A DNA stretch of 64,000 nucleotides from Legionella sp. (GCA_017306715.1 JAFKHV010000014.1:17369-81368); one strand, 5' to 3'. Numbered from the stretch's first letter, positions 36,871 to 46,309 are shown. Notes: generated by a model from the sequence alone, not told the origin. A program made the numbers and translations.

Positions 36871-39444
36871 ATGCAATTGGTTCAGGATAAAGCATTCCTT
36901 TATGCTGCTTTAAATGACGGTGGGTGGGTTATAACACCAACTAACCGCGCCAGCGAATCCTTGCTCCAGGATTATTTTTGGCAGCAGCAACAACAATCCA
37001 TAAGCAAACCTAAATGTTTTCCGTACAGTTTTTTGCTCCGTTCACTCTATGATGATTTATGCTATTCGCATCCTGATAGAGAATACCCGCTCCTGCTCAC
37101 CAATAATTTAAGTACTCATTTGTGGCAGAGGATTATAAAAAACACCTCAAGCTTAGCTTATAGTGAGGGGCTTGTTGCTGCGGTATCACGTGCTTGGGAA
37201 ATTTGTGCACTTTGGCAGGTAAATATTGAAGGGGAGGATTTTCAGTATACCGCGCAGACCCGTGAATTCCAGCATTGGTGTCAGCAATATATATCTTATT
37301 TAGAACAAGAAAATCTTCTTGCAGAACCGCAACTGGTCCCATTTCTCATACAGCAACACTTTAAATGTACCGCCTCGTCCATCATTTGGCTATGTTTTGA
37401 TGACTATACGCCACAACAGCGACTCCTGCAGGAGTACTTTACACAATTGAACATACCCCAATGGCGATATGAGCCCCAAAATCGCCCAGATACAGCCTAT
37501 AGCTTTGCTGCAGACAATCAACAGTTAGAATACGAGCAATTGCAACTTTGGTTAAACCGGCAACTTGAAGCAACCAATAACCGTATTGGTGTCGTCGTGC
37601 CCGATCTGCAACAACGTGCCGCAAGCTTATTGCGCTATTTAACGCAAGAAATACCGGATACGGAAATTAATATCTCGTTAGGAAAAACCTTAAGCAATTA
37701 TCCAATCGTTGCTCATGCGCTGTGTTGGTTGCAGTTAAGCGATCAAGACTTAAATTCAGAAGAAATCACGCTCCTGCTTCAGTCACCTTATCTCATTGCG
37801 GGCCAGCAGGAATTTAACGGGCGCTCCCAAATTTTACAAAATAGAGTTTCACTGCTTAATAACCCCCTGGAACTGCACCAATTAATTAAAATTCTCGAGC
37901 CAAGCGCTCCTCGATTGGCCAATACGTTAATGCAATTAGCCCCCTATCCTGCAGAGGCAAGTATCGCCTCCTGGATTGAGCTTTTTCAACAACGGCTCAA
38001 TGCTATCGGTTTTCCCGGTGAAAGCGCGCTTGATTCTCTGAATTATCAATGCGTGCAACGCTTTCTATTAGTTTTTGATGAGTTTCGCCAATTTACCTTG
38101 TTCTATAAAACCTTGAAATATGAAGAAGCGCTGATGCTGTTTAAACAGCTTCTTAATTCCATCATTTTTCAAGCACAAAATACAGGGGCACGTATTCACC
38201 TATCTGGAGTACTCGAAGCTTCGGGGCTAGAATTTGATGCTTTGTGGTTTATGGGTCTTACCGACCAAACACTACCACACAAAGTAAATTTGTCTGCATT
38301 TATTCCCACGCAGTTACAAAAAGACTTATCTATGCCGTATAGCAGTATCGATAGGGAATTCTTCTTGGCACAAAACCTTATCACTCGATTGCAACACAGT
38401 GCCGCAGAGGTAGTATTTAGTTACCCCCGTTTGGTTCAAGATCAGCACTTCATGCCCTGTACTTTATTGAAAAATCTGCCCTCTTATACACCAATCGAAA
38501 AACAAATGCCCCCTTGGGTATCTCCCTTAATAGAAATCACAGAAACCTATTTGCTGCCCCTTTCTTTAACCGAAACAGTAACGGGTGGCACCGCACTCTT
38601 GGCTAATCAGGCAAAATGTCCATTTAAAGCATTTGCGGAGCATCGTTTACGAGTACGCGGCTTCTCGGATCCTGAAGAAGGTCTGGATGCACGCACCCGC
38701 GGGCAAATTGTCCATAAAATTATGGAACAAATTTGGACCCGACTAGAGAAACAGGAAGCACTATTTACATTATCTGAAAATGAATTGGAGCAATTAATTG
38801 TTCAATCCTTGGAAACATTGCTTGCCGCTTTAACCCAAGAGCACCCAGAATTGGGACCTATTGGAAGGGAAGTTGAATTTTTGCGGCTAAAACGATTGAT
38901 CTATTCATGTCTGGAATGGGAAAAAAACCGACCACCATTTCGCATTCTCGCTCTGGAACAAAGCTATACTGTGGAGCTCGGCGGACTGAAATTTGAAGTA
39001 CGTATTGACCGTCTGGATCAGGTGGCTGATAAAAAATGGGTCATTGATTACAAGAGTAGTTTGCCCAGCACGAAGCCATGGAATGAGGACCGGCCACGGG
39101 AGCCGCAACTCTTATTGTATGCACTATTGGATGAGCAGATTAATACTCTTTTATTTCTTCAATTAAAAAATGGTCAGGTTTGCTGCAGTGGTTTGAGTGA
39201 AGATAAACACCCAATTACAGGTCTTGGCTCTTTAAAAAAAGAGCGCTCTTGGGAATCTTATCGCGACGATTGGCAGGCCCAGCTTGAATCTTTAGCACAA
39301 GAATTTAGTCAAGGGATTTGCATGCCCAAGCCTCTAACCCCTGCTCTTTGCACACAATGCGATTTCAGTGACTTATGTAGAATTCATACCCTTGCCTCTG
39401 ATTTTACTACAAATGAGATAAGTAGTAACAAAATAGATTTTTAA
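36871..39444 (+). CDS. AddB-like PD-(D/E)XK nuclease, probable DNA repair protein
   Basis: An 857-residue protein of the family often named probable DNA repair protein (AddB/RecB-nuclease type). The N-terminal part is a degenerate helicase fold beginning VITPTNRASESLLQDYF. ASGLEFDALWFMGLTDQTLP matches the UvrD-like motif region. The C-terminal nuclease shows RGQIVHKIMEQIW, VRIDRLDQ and WVIDYKS (catalytic Asp and Lys). Cysteines in AKCPFKAF and CTQCDFSDLC would form an AddB-type iron-sulfur cluster. In other gammaproteobacteria this gene is often followed by a RecB-like helicase; none follows here. Confidence 0.87.
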   Translation: MQLVQDKAFLYAALNDGGWVITPTNRASESLLQDYFWQQQQQSISKPKCFPYSFLLRSLYDDLCYSHPDREYPLLLTNNLSTHLWQRIIKNTSSLAYSEGLVAAVSRAWEICALWQVNIEGEDFQYTAQTREFQHWCQQYISYLEQENLLAEPQLVPFLIQQHFKCTASSIIWLCFDDYTPQQRLLQEYFTQLNIPQWRYEPQNRPDTAYSFAADNQQLEYEQLQLWLNRQLEATNNRIGVVVPDLQQRAASLLRYLTQEIPDTEINISLGKTLSNYPIVAHALCWLQLSDQDLNSEEITLLLQSPYLIAGQQEFNGRSQILQNRVSLLNNPLELHQLIKILEPSAPRLANTLMQLAPYPAEASIASWIELFQQRLNAIGFPGESALDSLNYQCVQRFLLVFDEFRQFTLFYKTLKYEEALMLFKQLLNSIIFQAQNTGARIHLSGVLEASGLEFDALWFMGLTDQTLPHKVNLSAFIPTQLQKDLSMPYSSIDREFFLAQNLITRLQHSAAEVVFSYPRLVQDQHFMPCTLLKNLPSYTPIEKQMPPWVSPLIEITETYLLPLSLTETVTGGTALLANQAKCPFKAFAEHRLRVRGFSDPEEGLDARTRGQIVHKIMEQIWTRLEKQEALFTLSENELEQLIVQSLETLLAALTQEHPELGPIGREVEFLRLKRLIYSCLEWEKNRPPFRILALEQSYTVELGGLKFEVRIDRLDQVADKKWVIDYKSSLPSTKPWNEDRPREPQLLLYALLDEQINTLLFLQLKNGQVCCSGLSEDKHPITGLGSLKKERSWESYRDDWQAQLESLAQEFSQGICMPKPLTPALCTQCDFSDLCRIHTLASDFTTNEISSNKIDF

Positions 39445-39523
39445 AAAAAATAAATTTTTGCTACAATCCGCTCTAAAATTCACCCACTAATCTAAAAAAT
39501 TAACTACACACAAGGATTAAACT

Positions 39524-40195
39524 ATGCCAAACATAACTGAAGCGTCAATTATGCGAATATATAATTGTGCCAATTCCTTAAATAATTTTGCCGCGACACG
39601 TAGCTACGATGGCTCTGAAGCAGAAAACCCACTTTTAAAAATCATTGCAGCAATAAATAATTATTATTTTCGCTCTTGGGAAAGCGCTAAAACCCGCAAC
39701 ACAAAAGACAACATTGCACAAAGTTTTGAATGTTTTATATTGGCGTTAAAGGATCTCAATACTGAAGATGCTAACTACATCAACCGACAATTACCCATCT
39801 ATTTAAAACATGTAGACGAACTGCAAAATCGGTTGTTTAATGGAGCCATTGGTCATAACATATATAATTCACTGCGTATTGCTTTCTGGGCTTCGACTGC
39901 AGTTACTTTATCGGCTTCGGTTTTTTTAGTAGTATTGCCCATGCTTTTAGTACCTACCTTTTTTGGTATCGCAACGGCGATTACTATCGCGGGGTTGTTA
40001 ATAACCTCTATATCCAAAGCAGTAGAGGGCTTTAGTCATTATCGTTCACTTTCTCACCATAAAGAGAATAAGACGAACCAGAAAATGATGCTTAATCTTT
40101 TTGCACCAGACCAAGAAAGTGATTACCCTTATAATTCAGAGGTGGATATTCAGTCAGCTGATGAAGAATACGAATGGGTGCGTAGAGACGTATAA
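39524..40195 (+). CDS. Hypothetical membrane protein with acidic tail; effector candidate
   Basis: Unrecognised 223-residue protein. A helical N-terminal region (about 1-110) precedes two hydrophobic segments (about 122-142 and 145-167), suggesting a membrane hairpin. The last 30 residues are strongly acidic (SEVDIQSADEEYEWVRRDV at the end). Acidic C-termini (E-block) together with membrane hairpins are frequent in Dot/Icm substrates, so this is a candidate effector by features only. The ATG at 39524 follows AAGGA. A terminator follows at 40206. Confidence 0.75.
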   Translation: MPNITEASIMRIYNCANSLNNFAATRSYDGSEAENPLLKIIAAINNYYFRSWESAKTRNTKDNIAQSFECFILALKDLNTEDANYINRQLPIYLKHVDELQNRLFNGAIGHNIYNSLRIAFWASTAVTLSASVFLVVLPMLLVPTFFGIATAITIAGLLITSISKAVEGFSHYRSLSHHKENKTNQKMMLNLFAPDQESDYPYNSEVDIQSADEEYEWVRRDV

Positions 40196-40205
40196 CACAA
40201 AAAAT

Positions 40206-40240
40206 CACCTGCTTTGATTCTTTCTTTGCAGGTGTGTTTC
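40206..40240 (+). terminator. Terminator after the acidic-tail membrane protein gene
   Basis: Stem CACCTGC (40206-40212)/GCAGGTG (40228-40234) with a 15-base loop, followed by TGTTTC. It lies 11 bases past the stop codon. Confidence 0.6.
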
Positions 40241-40348
40241 ATGGCGCATAAAACGTGCAACCGCTACCTCTGCTCTACTTCCTTCAGATCCATTGCGAAA
40301 TTAACTGAGATGTTTAATAATGTTTAATCGCTAAAACCTGGAGTGAGT

Positions 40349-41062
40349 ATGCCACGAAAACAATTTTTGCCCATCCTATTTGGTTGCGGCTTAATTTCAT
40401 CTCTTATGAGTGGCTGTGCACATCCTCCTTATGATAATTTTAAACCACGACACCAAGTCGTTCGTGGCGCGGCTATTGGTGCCACTATGGGTACCGCTTT
40501 AGGTGCGGCAGCTACGGGCACGGTACCTGGCGCTCTAACAGGAACCGCTATCGGCGGTGTAACCGGTGCCATATTAGGATCAGGAACAAATCCCAAGAGA
40601 AAGTTAATTCGTGAGCTGAGAAACTGCGACATTCAATATGTTCAATATGGTGACACGATGACCCTTATCGTGCCTACTGATAAATATTTTATGTTCGGTA
40701 GCCCAAGATTAAATGAGATTCGTTATCAAGGTTTGGAAAACATCATTGCTCTTTTACGTTTATATCCGGATAAACCCATCTATGTAGCTGGATTTACTGA
40801 TAATGTCGGTACAGAAAAACATAAAAATCGTCTCTCCCAAGCTCAAGCAGAAACGATGATGACCTATTTGTGGGCTAATGGTATTCAAGCGCAACGTTTA
40901 AAACCAGAAGGTTACGGAGAAAAATATACCGTCGCTGACAATGACTGGATACATTCCAGTGCGATGAATCGTCGCATTGAGATTCAATGGTTTGCGGGAC
41001 GCGCACCGCAGCAATGTTGTGTCGCACAACGCACAGCTCCGATTAATTACGCAATGAAATAA
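40349..41062 (+). CDS. OmpA-family lipoprotein with glycine-zipper segment
   Basis: Outer-membrane lipoprotein that should bind peptidoglycan. It has a signal peptide with lipobox LMSG-C, then a glycine-zipper region (about 35-85, GAAIGATMGTALGAAATG) that may insert into membrane. The C-terminal OmpA domain (about 110-225) carries VAGFTDNVG and LSQAQAETMMTYL and ends NRRIEIQW. The organisation matches YiaD-type proteins. The ATG at 40349 follows GGAG; a GTG at 40343 is in frame but less likely. The permease gene starts 10 bases after its stop and may share the transcript. Confidence 0.9.
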   Translation: MPRKQFLPILFGCGLISSLMSGCAHPPYDNFKPRHQVVRGAAIGATMGTALGAAATGTVPGALTGTAIGGVTGAILGSGTNPKRKLIRELRNCDIQYVQYGDTMTLIVPTDKYFMFGSPRLNEIRYQGLENIIALLRLYPDKPIYVAGFTDNVGTEKHKNRLSQAQAETMMTYLWANGIQAQRLKPEGYGEKYTVADNDWIHSSAMNRRIEIQWFAGRAPQQCCVAQRTAPINYAMK

Positions 41063-41072
41063 AGAGGTTAGG

Positions 41073-42260
41073 GTGTATTCACGGTTGTTAGGCGGTATTT
41101 TACTCATTATTGGAACTTCCATTGGTGGCGGTATGTTGGCTCTTCCCGTGGCCAATGCGGCTACAGGCTTTTGGCAATCCAGCGTCTTTCTTATTTTGTG
41201 CTGGATTGTGATGACCCTTGGCGCTTTTTGTATTCTTGAAGCCAATCTATACCTTCCCCGCGGCAAACATATGGTCTCCATGGCCGCAGCCACACTAGGA
41301 CGCTTTGGACTCCTGGCTGCCTGGTTAAGTTACCTATTTCTACTCTATACCCTTCTGGCAGCCTATATTTCAGGCGGTAGTGATGTTCTAAACAGTATTT
41401 TGCTGCACTGTGGTTTGCATCTAGCTGATTGGCAAGCGAGTTTCTTATTTACGGTGCTTTTCGGTTTGATTGTTTATGGCGGTATTCGCTATGTCGATTA
41501 TGTAAATCGTGGGCTTATGTTTGGCAAGCTCGCAGTCTACGGTCTTTTGGTCGTGCTCATTGCTCCATTTATTGATGTAAGTCATTTCCAGCATGGACAA
41601 TGGCAAGCGATGAGTTCATCCATTATGATATTAATTACTTCATTTGGTTTTGCTATTATCGTCCCTAACTTGCGGGACTATTTTGATGACAATATCCCTC
41701 GTTTAAAAAAGGTTATATTCATTGGATCACTCATCCCGTTAATTTGTTATTTAGCCTGGGATGCGGTCATTATGGGTTCATTACCGTCAGAGGGAACTCA
41801 TAATTTGGAACATTTAATGCATGACCCGCATACCACCAGCTCATTAGCGATGATGCTGTCTGCACGAGTGCAAAATACCACCATCACCACCCTTTTTAAT
41901 TTTTTTACCTCCATCTGTATGCTTACCGCATTTTTGGGTGTTTCACTTTGTCTATACAGCTTTCTCGCCGATGGACTAAAATTACGAGAGTATGGCCGGC
42001 ATGGGCTGGGACTGTTTGTTTTAACATTTGCGCCACCACTACTTTTGGTGATCTATTGGCCAGGTATTTATATCAATGCTTTAGCCTATGCAGGAATTTT
42101 TTGTATTATTTTACTGCTTTTGTTACCCGCGTTGATGTGCTATTTCGGGAGAAAAAAATTTAGTAGTTCGTATCGAGTTCCGGGTGGGAATAAGGTATTT
42201 CTGAGTATAATCATTATCTCTTTATTACTACTCGCTCATGAGCTGTATCATTTAATGTAA
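41073..42260 (+). CDS. Aromatic amino acid permease (HAAAP/TyrP-like), copy 1
   Basis: Proton-coupled amino acid importer of the hydroxy/aromatic amino acid permease family, with 11 helices in 395 residues. The N-terminal signature is LLIIGTSIGGGMLALPVANA. YISGGSDVLNS, VDYVNRGLMFGKLA and LITSFGFAIIVPNLRDYF are shared almost exactly with the next gene. Substrate may be tyrosine or tryptophan. It starts with GTG at 41073, preceded by AGAGG. Many transporters of this group are present in Legionella, which feeds on amino acids. Confidence 0.9.
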   Translation: MYSRLLGGILLIIGTSIGGGMLALPVANAATGFWQSSVFLILCWIVMTLGAFCILEANLYLPRGKHMVSMAAATLGRFGLLAAWLSYLFLLYTLLAAYISGGSDVLNSILLHCGLHLADWQASFLFTVLFGLIVYGGIRYVDYVNRGLMFGKLAVYGLLVVLIAPFIDVSHFQHGQWQAMSSSIMILITSFGFAIIVPNLRDYFDDNIPRLKKVIFIGSLIPLICYLAWDAVIMGSLPSEGTHNLEHLMHDPHTTSSLAMMLSARVQNTTITTLFNFFTSICMLTAFLGVSLCLYSFLADGLKLREYGRHGLGLFVLTFAPPLLLVIYWPGIYINALAYAGIFCIILLLLLPALMCYFGRKKFSSSYRVPGGNKVFLSIIIISLLLLAHELYHLM

Positions 42261-42335
42261 AATATACCCATATCTATTGACAATAGTTGAGTTACAAATT
42301 AACATTGTGGTGAAATTTTAAACAAATAAGGTTCC

Positions 42336-43529
42336 ATGGCTAATTCCAAATTCATAGGCGGTATTCTACTCATAGTCGGGACATCCATTGGTGGTGGCAT
42401 GTTGGCCTTACCTGTATCTACGGCAGAAGTGGGTTTTACTAACTCAATCTTTTTTTTAGTTTTTTGCTGGCTTGTTATGACCGCGGGAGCATTACTCCTG
42501 CTGGAAGTGAATCTGCGTCTGCCTGTTGGTAGCAATATGATTTCCATGGCTAAATCGACCTTCGGAATTCCAGGACAAATTATCGCCTGGACTACCTACT
42601 TATTTTTGCTATACACGTTACTTTCTGCATACATTTCTGGTGGCAGTGATGTATTTAATAGTCTTTTACAAAAAATGGGATTGGCTCTTCCCAATAGCCT
42701 AACTGCAATTGTTTTTACTTGTCTGTTTGGTTTCGTGGTATATAACGGGATTCGTTCCGTTGATTATGTCAATCGTGGACTCATGTTTGGAAAGCTAGGC
42801 GTCTACATCCTCCTCTTAGCAATTATCAGCCCTCATACATCAGCCTCGGGTTGGTCTGGTGGCTCGGCACGAGCATTCACTGGTACCTTGATGATTTTAA
42901 TTACTTCGTTCGGTTATGCATCCATCATCCCCAGTTTACGTGATTATTTTGGTGAAGATACGCAAACTTTGAGAAAAGTCATTCTATTTGGTTCTTTGAT
43001 GCCCTTAATCTGCTACATCCTGTGGGATGCTGTGATCATGGGTGTAGTCGCTCGTGAAGGGGAGCATGGCCTGCTGTCTTTAATGCACTCAGAACATGCA
43101 ACCAGTGGGTTAACGGAAGCCTTAAGCCAAGCAATCAATAGTCAATGGATTAGTGCTTTCTTTGGATTTTTTACTTCAATTTGTATGCTGACCGCTTTTC
43201 TTGGGGTTTCATTAGGCCTCTTTGATTTTCTTGCCGATGGCTTAAAACTGCAAAAATCAGGTGTCCAGGGTAAATATACCTTAGCACTTACTTTTTTGCC
43301 TCCTTTAGCAGTCGTGCTTTTTAATCCGGGCATTTATCTTAATGCTTTAAGTTATGCTGGGGTGTGCTGTGTCATCTTACTCTTGCTATTACCTTCTTTT
43401 ATGGCGTGGAAAGGTAGAAAAACCTGCCCCCAAAGCACTCATGGCCATATATTACCGGGAGGTACATACAGTCTTAGTATCATTGCAATCATTGCAATCG
43501 CACTCCTTGCTATCGCTTTGATATATTAA
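42336..43529 (+). CDS. Aromatic amino acid permease (HAAAP/TyrP-like), copy 2
   Basis: Paralogue of the preceding permease, 397 residues, with the same blocks: LLIVGTSIGGGMLALPVSTA, YISGGSDVFNS, VDYVNRGLMFGKLG, LITSFGYASIIPSLRDYF and SICMLTAFLGVSLGLFDFLA. The ATG at 42336 follows AAGG. The 75-base spacer from copy 1 could hold a separate promoter. The pair arose by tandem duplication and has diverged clearly over the sequence, so the two probably differ in substrate or affinity. Confidence 0.9.
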   Translation: MANSKFIGGILLIVGTSIGGGMLALPVSTAEVGFTNSIFFLVFCWLVMTAGALLLLEVNLRLPVGSNMISMAKSTFGIPGQIIAWTTYLFLLYTLLSAYISGGSDVFNSLLQKMGLALPNSLTAIVFTCLFGFVVYNGIRSVDYVNRGLMFGKLGVYILLLAIISPHTSASGWSGGSARAFTGTLMILITSFGYASIIPSLRDYFGEDTQTLRKVILFGSLMPLICYILWDAVIMGVVAREGEHGLLSLMHSEHATSGLTEALSQAINSQWISAFFGFFTSICMLTAFLGVSLGLFDFLADGLKLQKSGVQGKYTLALTFLPPLAVVLFNPGIYLNALSYAGVCCVILLLLLPSFMAWKGRKTCPQSTHGHILPGGTYSLSIIAIIAIALLAIALIY

Positions 43530-43645
43530 TCAAATACTTCAGCGCAAATTTCATTATTTATCTTGAGATTATGCCTGCTATTCGATAGTATCTATAGATG
43601 TCTTTTTTTAAAGCAATAAGTTGAAATAAAAGTTAGGAATTTAAT

Positions 43646-44161
43646 ATGTCAAGACTGATACAAGCAGCAAAAGAAGGGAAACTTGATTTAGTACAAAAAT
43701 ATCTCAGTGAGGATAATGTGAATGAGCGGGATGAATATGGCCGAACCGCGCTTCATCAGGTTATTATGGGTGTTGATGATTATCCTGAAGTAGAGATGAA
43801 TACACGTATCGAAATAATAACTCTTCTGGTTGAAGCGGGTATCGACGTGAATATTAAAGATATGTATGATAAAACTCCTATTCAGTATGTTAGCCATATC
43901 GACCTTTTACCTATATTGAATAAAGCGCTTCACATTTCGACACCTCATAGTTCAGCAAAAACAACAGTGATTACTTCAGTCCAAAATATTAGCAATCTCA
44001 ATGAACTTTCTTTTTTTAAGTCCTCATCTACTTTTAAAATCGAAAATCAACCTAAAGAACTAGATGACTTTGATGATTTTATTAAAAAGTTCGCTGAAGA
44101 TTCGCAGGAATATAAAGAGGAATTTTGTTCGTTTAAAGATCTTCTATCGCAAAAACCATAA
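43646..44161 (+). CDS. Small ankyrin-repeat protein, effector candidate A
   Basis: A 171-residue protein. The N-terminal ankyrin region (about 2-95) has LIQAAKEGKLDLVQKYLSE, NERDEYGRTALHQVIMGV and LLVEAGIDVNIKDMYDKTPI. A polar Ser-rich linker and an acidic C-terminal stretch ending near EYKEEFCSFKDLLSQKP follow. It is a paralogue of the next gene, with matching repeat and tail organisation. Ankyrin proteins are common Dot/Icm effectors, so translocation is plausible; the sequence does not prove it. The ATG at 43646 follows AGGAA. Confidence 0.85.
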   Translation: MSRLIQAAKEGKLDLVQKYLSEDNVNERDEYGRTALHQVIMGVDDYPEVEMNTRIEIITLLVEAGIDVNIKDMYDKTPIQYVSHIDLLPILNKALHISTPHSSAKTTVITSVQNISNLNELSFFKSSSTFKIENQPKELDDFDDFIKKFAEDSQEYKEEFCSFKDLLSQKP

Positions 44162-44172
44162 ATGAGGTAATC

Positions 44173-44766
44173 ATGGATATCGTTCAAGCAGCATATGAAG
44201 GTAATGTACAACTTGTGAAACAATATTTGACTAATGAAAACGAAATCAATAAAAGAAATGAGTATGGGGAGACTGCGCTTCATAGTGTGTTGATGGGCAT
44301 AGTTGATAACCCCGAACAATCTGAGGTAGGATTGATGATAGTTCGTTTGCTGTTATCAACAAATATTGATAAGAATGCAAAGGATAATAAAGGACAAACG
44401 GCATTATTTATTGCCGCAATAACTAATCAACGAGAAATCACTGCTGAATTATTAAAAAATAAAGTTGATGTGGATATAACAAATGATAACAATGAATCTG
44501 CTTTGTCCTTTGTCCTCGCACTACAGCATACAAATGATCAATATGGTTATATAATCGATTTATTACGACGCAACGGAGCTCAATGGCCAGAAAGTTCTTA
44601 TTCTGTGGCTCATACACAAGCTCAGTCCCCAGAATATTTTCATTCCAACCATGGAATGTTTAAGGGCTCAAACGAAAAGAGCATATCAGAAATTAATTCC
44701 CATCCAGCGAATAATTTTGAAGAATATCAGCAGGAATTCCAACATTATTTACCCAAATTTTCATAA
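44173..44766 (+). CDS. Small ankyrin-repeat protein, effector candidate B
   Basis: A 197-residue paralogue of the preceding protein. Ankyrin repeats (about 2-140): IVQAAYEGNVQLVKQYL, NEYGETALHSVLMGI, KDNKGQTALFIAAITNQREI and a later degenerate repeat. The Ser/His-rich linker and tail EEYQQEFQHYLPKFS correspond to the EYKEEF tail of its neighbour. It starts 11 bases after the first gene with GAGG as its ribosome-binding site, so the two form an operon. An effector role is inferred. Confidence 0.85.
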   Translation: MDIVQAAYEGNVQLVKQYLTNENEINKRNEYGETALHSVLMGIVDNPEQSEVGLMIVRLLLSTNIDKNAKDNKGQTALFIAAITNQREITAELLKNKVDVDITNDNNESALSFVLALQHTNDQYGYIIDLLRRNGAQWPESSYSVAHTQAQSPEYFHSNHGMFKGSNEKSISEINSHPANNFEEYQQEFQHYLPKFS

Positions 44767-44794
44767 ATGGGACTGTAAATCATTTTAAAAAAAT

Positions 44795-46309
44795 TTATAA
44801 AAAGAAAGGAAGATCATCGTTACGAAGGAAATTCTCATCGGTTAATGTACTGCTATCTGGACTGCTTTGTATTATTTTTAAATACTTCTCTAATAAGTTG
44901 GACATCTCATCGTTTTTTTGATACTGAGCGATCTTAATATAACTTTTCAACTCATCATGCTGTAATGTTTTAATTTGCTGCAAAAGCAATGCTGCTGATT
45001 TTGTGAAGCCATTTCGTACCGCCAGTTCCAATGGCGTTTTTAAATCAACTTTTCTTTTTATATGGAGCTGAATTTCCGATTTATTTAACAATAATTCAAC
45101 TATTGCCACTGGATCTTGTTTTTGTGATCTTTCTAAGGCGGCATGCAATGGAGTTGAACCCGTATCATTATGAGTAGTATTGACATTAATTGATGGATGA
45201 TTAAGTAAAATTTTCACAATCTCCTGATGTCCGCTTACAATAGCTGTATGCAACGGCGTAAGATTAGTGTTTTTACGGGCTAGATTAATATCGATATTCT
45301 TTACCTGCAAAAGCCTTTTCACTACGGCAAGATAGCCGTTTTGCGCCGCTAGAAACAGCGGTGTCGATCCATCAAACTTACGCGCAGCATTCACATCAAT
45401 TTTGGGATGATTTAACAGAATTTGAACATTTTTTAATCTACCATGTTCTGCGGCAATGCACAAAGGTGTTCCGTTATTTTTTGTTTCATTATAATTTATT
45501 TCAACTTTAGGATTTTCGGATAAAAGCTTCGTGACTTTCCAATAAGGGGTTGATGCCGAGATATTTAAAGGCGAAAAGTAATTACCCCCCCCTTGCCATC
45601 CCTTATTAACCTCAATCAATTGCTGTTTCAGTAAAAAATCAACCACTTTATAATGACCAAAGTTTGCTGCTGCATAGAGGGGGGTTGTATTATTTTTAAT
45701 CGTACTGTTTATATCTACAGAACTATCAAGTAATAGCCATTTAACACAATCAAGGTGACCATTTTCAGCCGCTAGAACAAATAAAATTTGCTTTTCAGGT
45801 TGAGGTTGAATTTGATTAAAAAGTTTAATCACTTCTTCAATGGGCTGCCAAGAAAAAACAGCATATTGTAATTTTTCTTGAGGCGTATCAACAGTTTGGA
45901 GAGTTAGCTCGTAATATTTATCGAGCAACAACTGCTGTTGATAAAGTTTAGCCCAATTAAGTAAACCAAAACCGTGATTATCTCGTAATGAAAAATCTTC
46001 GAGTATAATTCGCGATAATATATCTTCTATTCGACCATCTTTTAACCAGATAAATAATAAACGTTGTTCTTTAGTCATTGATTTGGGGAATGATTTAACA
46101 TATCCCTCTTTGGCTGAACGATATTGATGGGGAAAAAAATCGAAATGCTTTTTTAAGTATGCTTTTTGCAAAGCCGGTTCTTGACTGACATCATTAAATA
46201 ATTTGCACGCCATCGCAAAAACAACACTTTGAGAGAGGTTTAAATTAGAGGCTATTTGTAAAATGATTTCAGTGGGGAGATCATGGAGCGTTAACTTTTC
46301 CTGTCCCAT
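44795..46309 (-). CDS. F-box-like plus ankyrin-repeat protein, likely effector
   Basis: A 504-residue protein. Residues about 6-50 form an F-box-like segment (LHDLPTEIILQIASNLNLSQ with the following VFAMACKLFNDVSQ). A helical spacer leads to seven or more ankyrin repeats (about 165-450), e.g. TPLCIAAEHGRLKNVQILLN and TPLFLAAQNGYLAVVKRLL. The tail is acidic and Ser-rich (SSPDSSTLTDENF). F-box proteins recruit SKP1-cullin ubiquitin ligases, a eukaryotic activity with no bacterial target, so host action is likely; AnkB of L. pneumophila combines the same domains at smaller size. A promoter lies at 46345-46374. Confidence 0.88.
   Translation of the reverse strand: MGQEKLTLHDLPTEIILQIASNLNLSQSVVFAMACKLFNDVSQEPALQKAYLKKHFDFFPHQYRSAKEGYVKSFPKSMTKEQRLLFIWLKDGRIEDILSRIILEDFSLRDNHGFGLLNWAKLYQQQLLLDKYYELTLQTVDTPQEKLQYAVFSWQPIEEVIKLFNQIQPQPEKQILFVLAAENGHLDCVKWLLLDSSVDINSTIKNNTTPLYAAANFGHYKVVDFLLKQQLIEVNKGWQGGGNYFSPLNISASTPYWKVTKLLSENPKVEINYNETKNNGTPLCIAAEHGRLKNVQILLNHPKIDVNAARKFDGSTPLFLAAQNGYLAVVKRLLQVKNIDINLARKNTNLTPLHTAIVSGHQEIVKILLNHPSINVNTTHNDTGSTPLHAALERSQKQDPVAIVELLLNKSEIQLHIKRKVDLKTPLELAVRNGFTKSAALLLQQIKTLQHDELKSYIKIAQYQKNDEMSNLLEKYLKIIQSSPDSSTLTDENFLRNDDLPFFL

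Noticed and set aside
40429..40632. Minus-strand frame rich in Ala, Pro and Val
   Set aside because: Antisense of the glycine-zipper part of the OmpA lipoprotein; Gly/Ala-rich codons read backwards give such frames without meaning.
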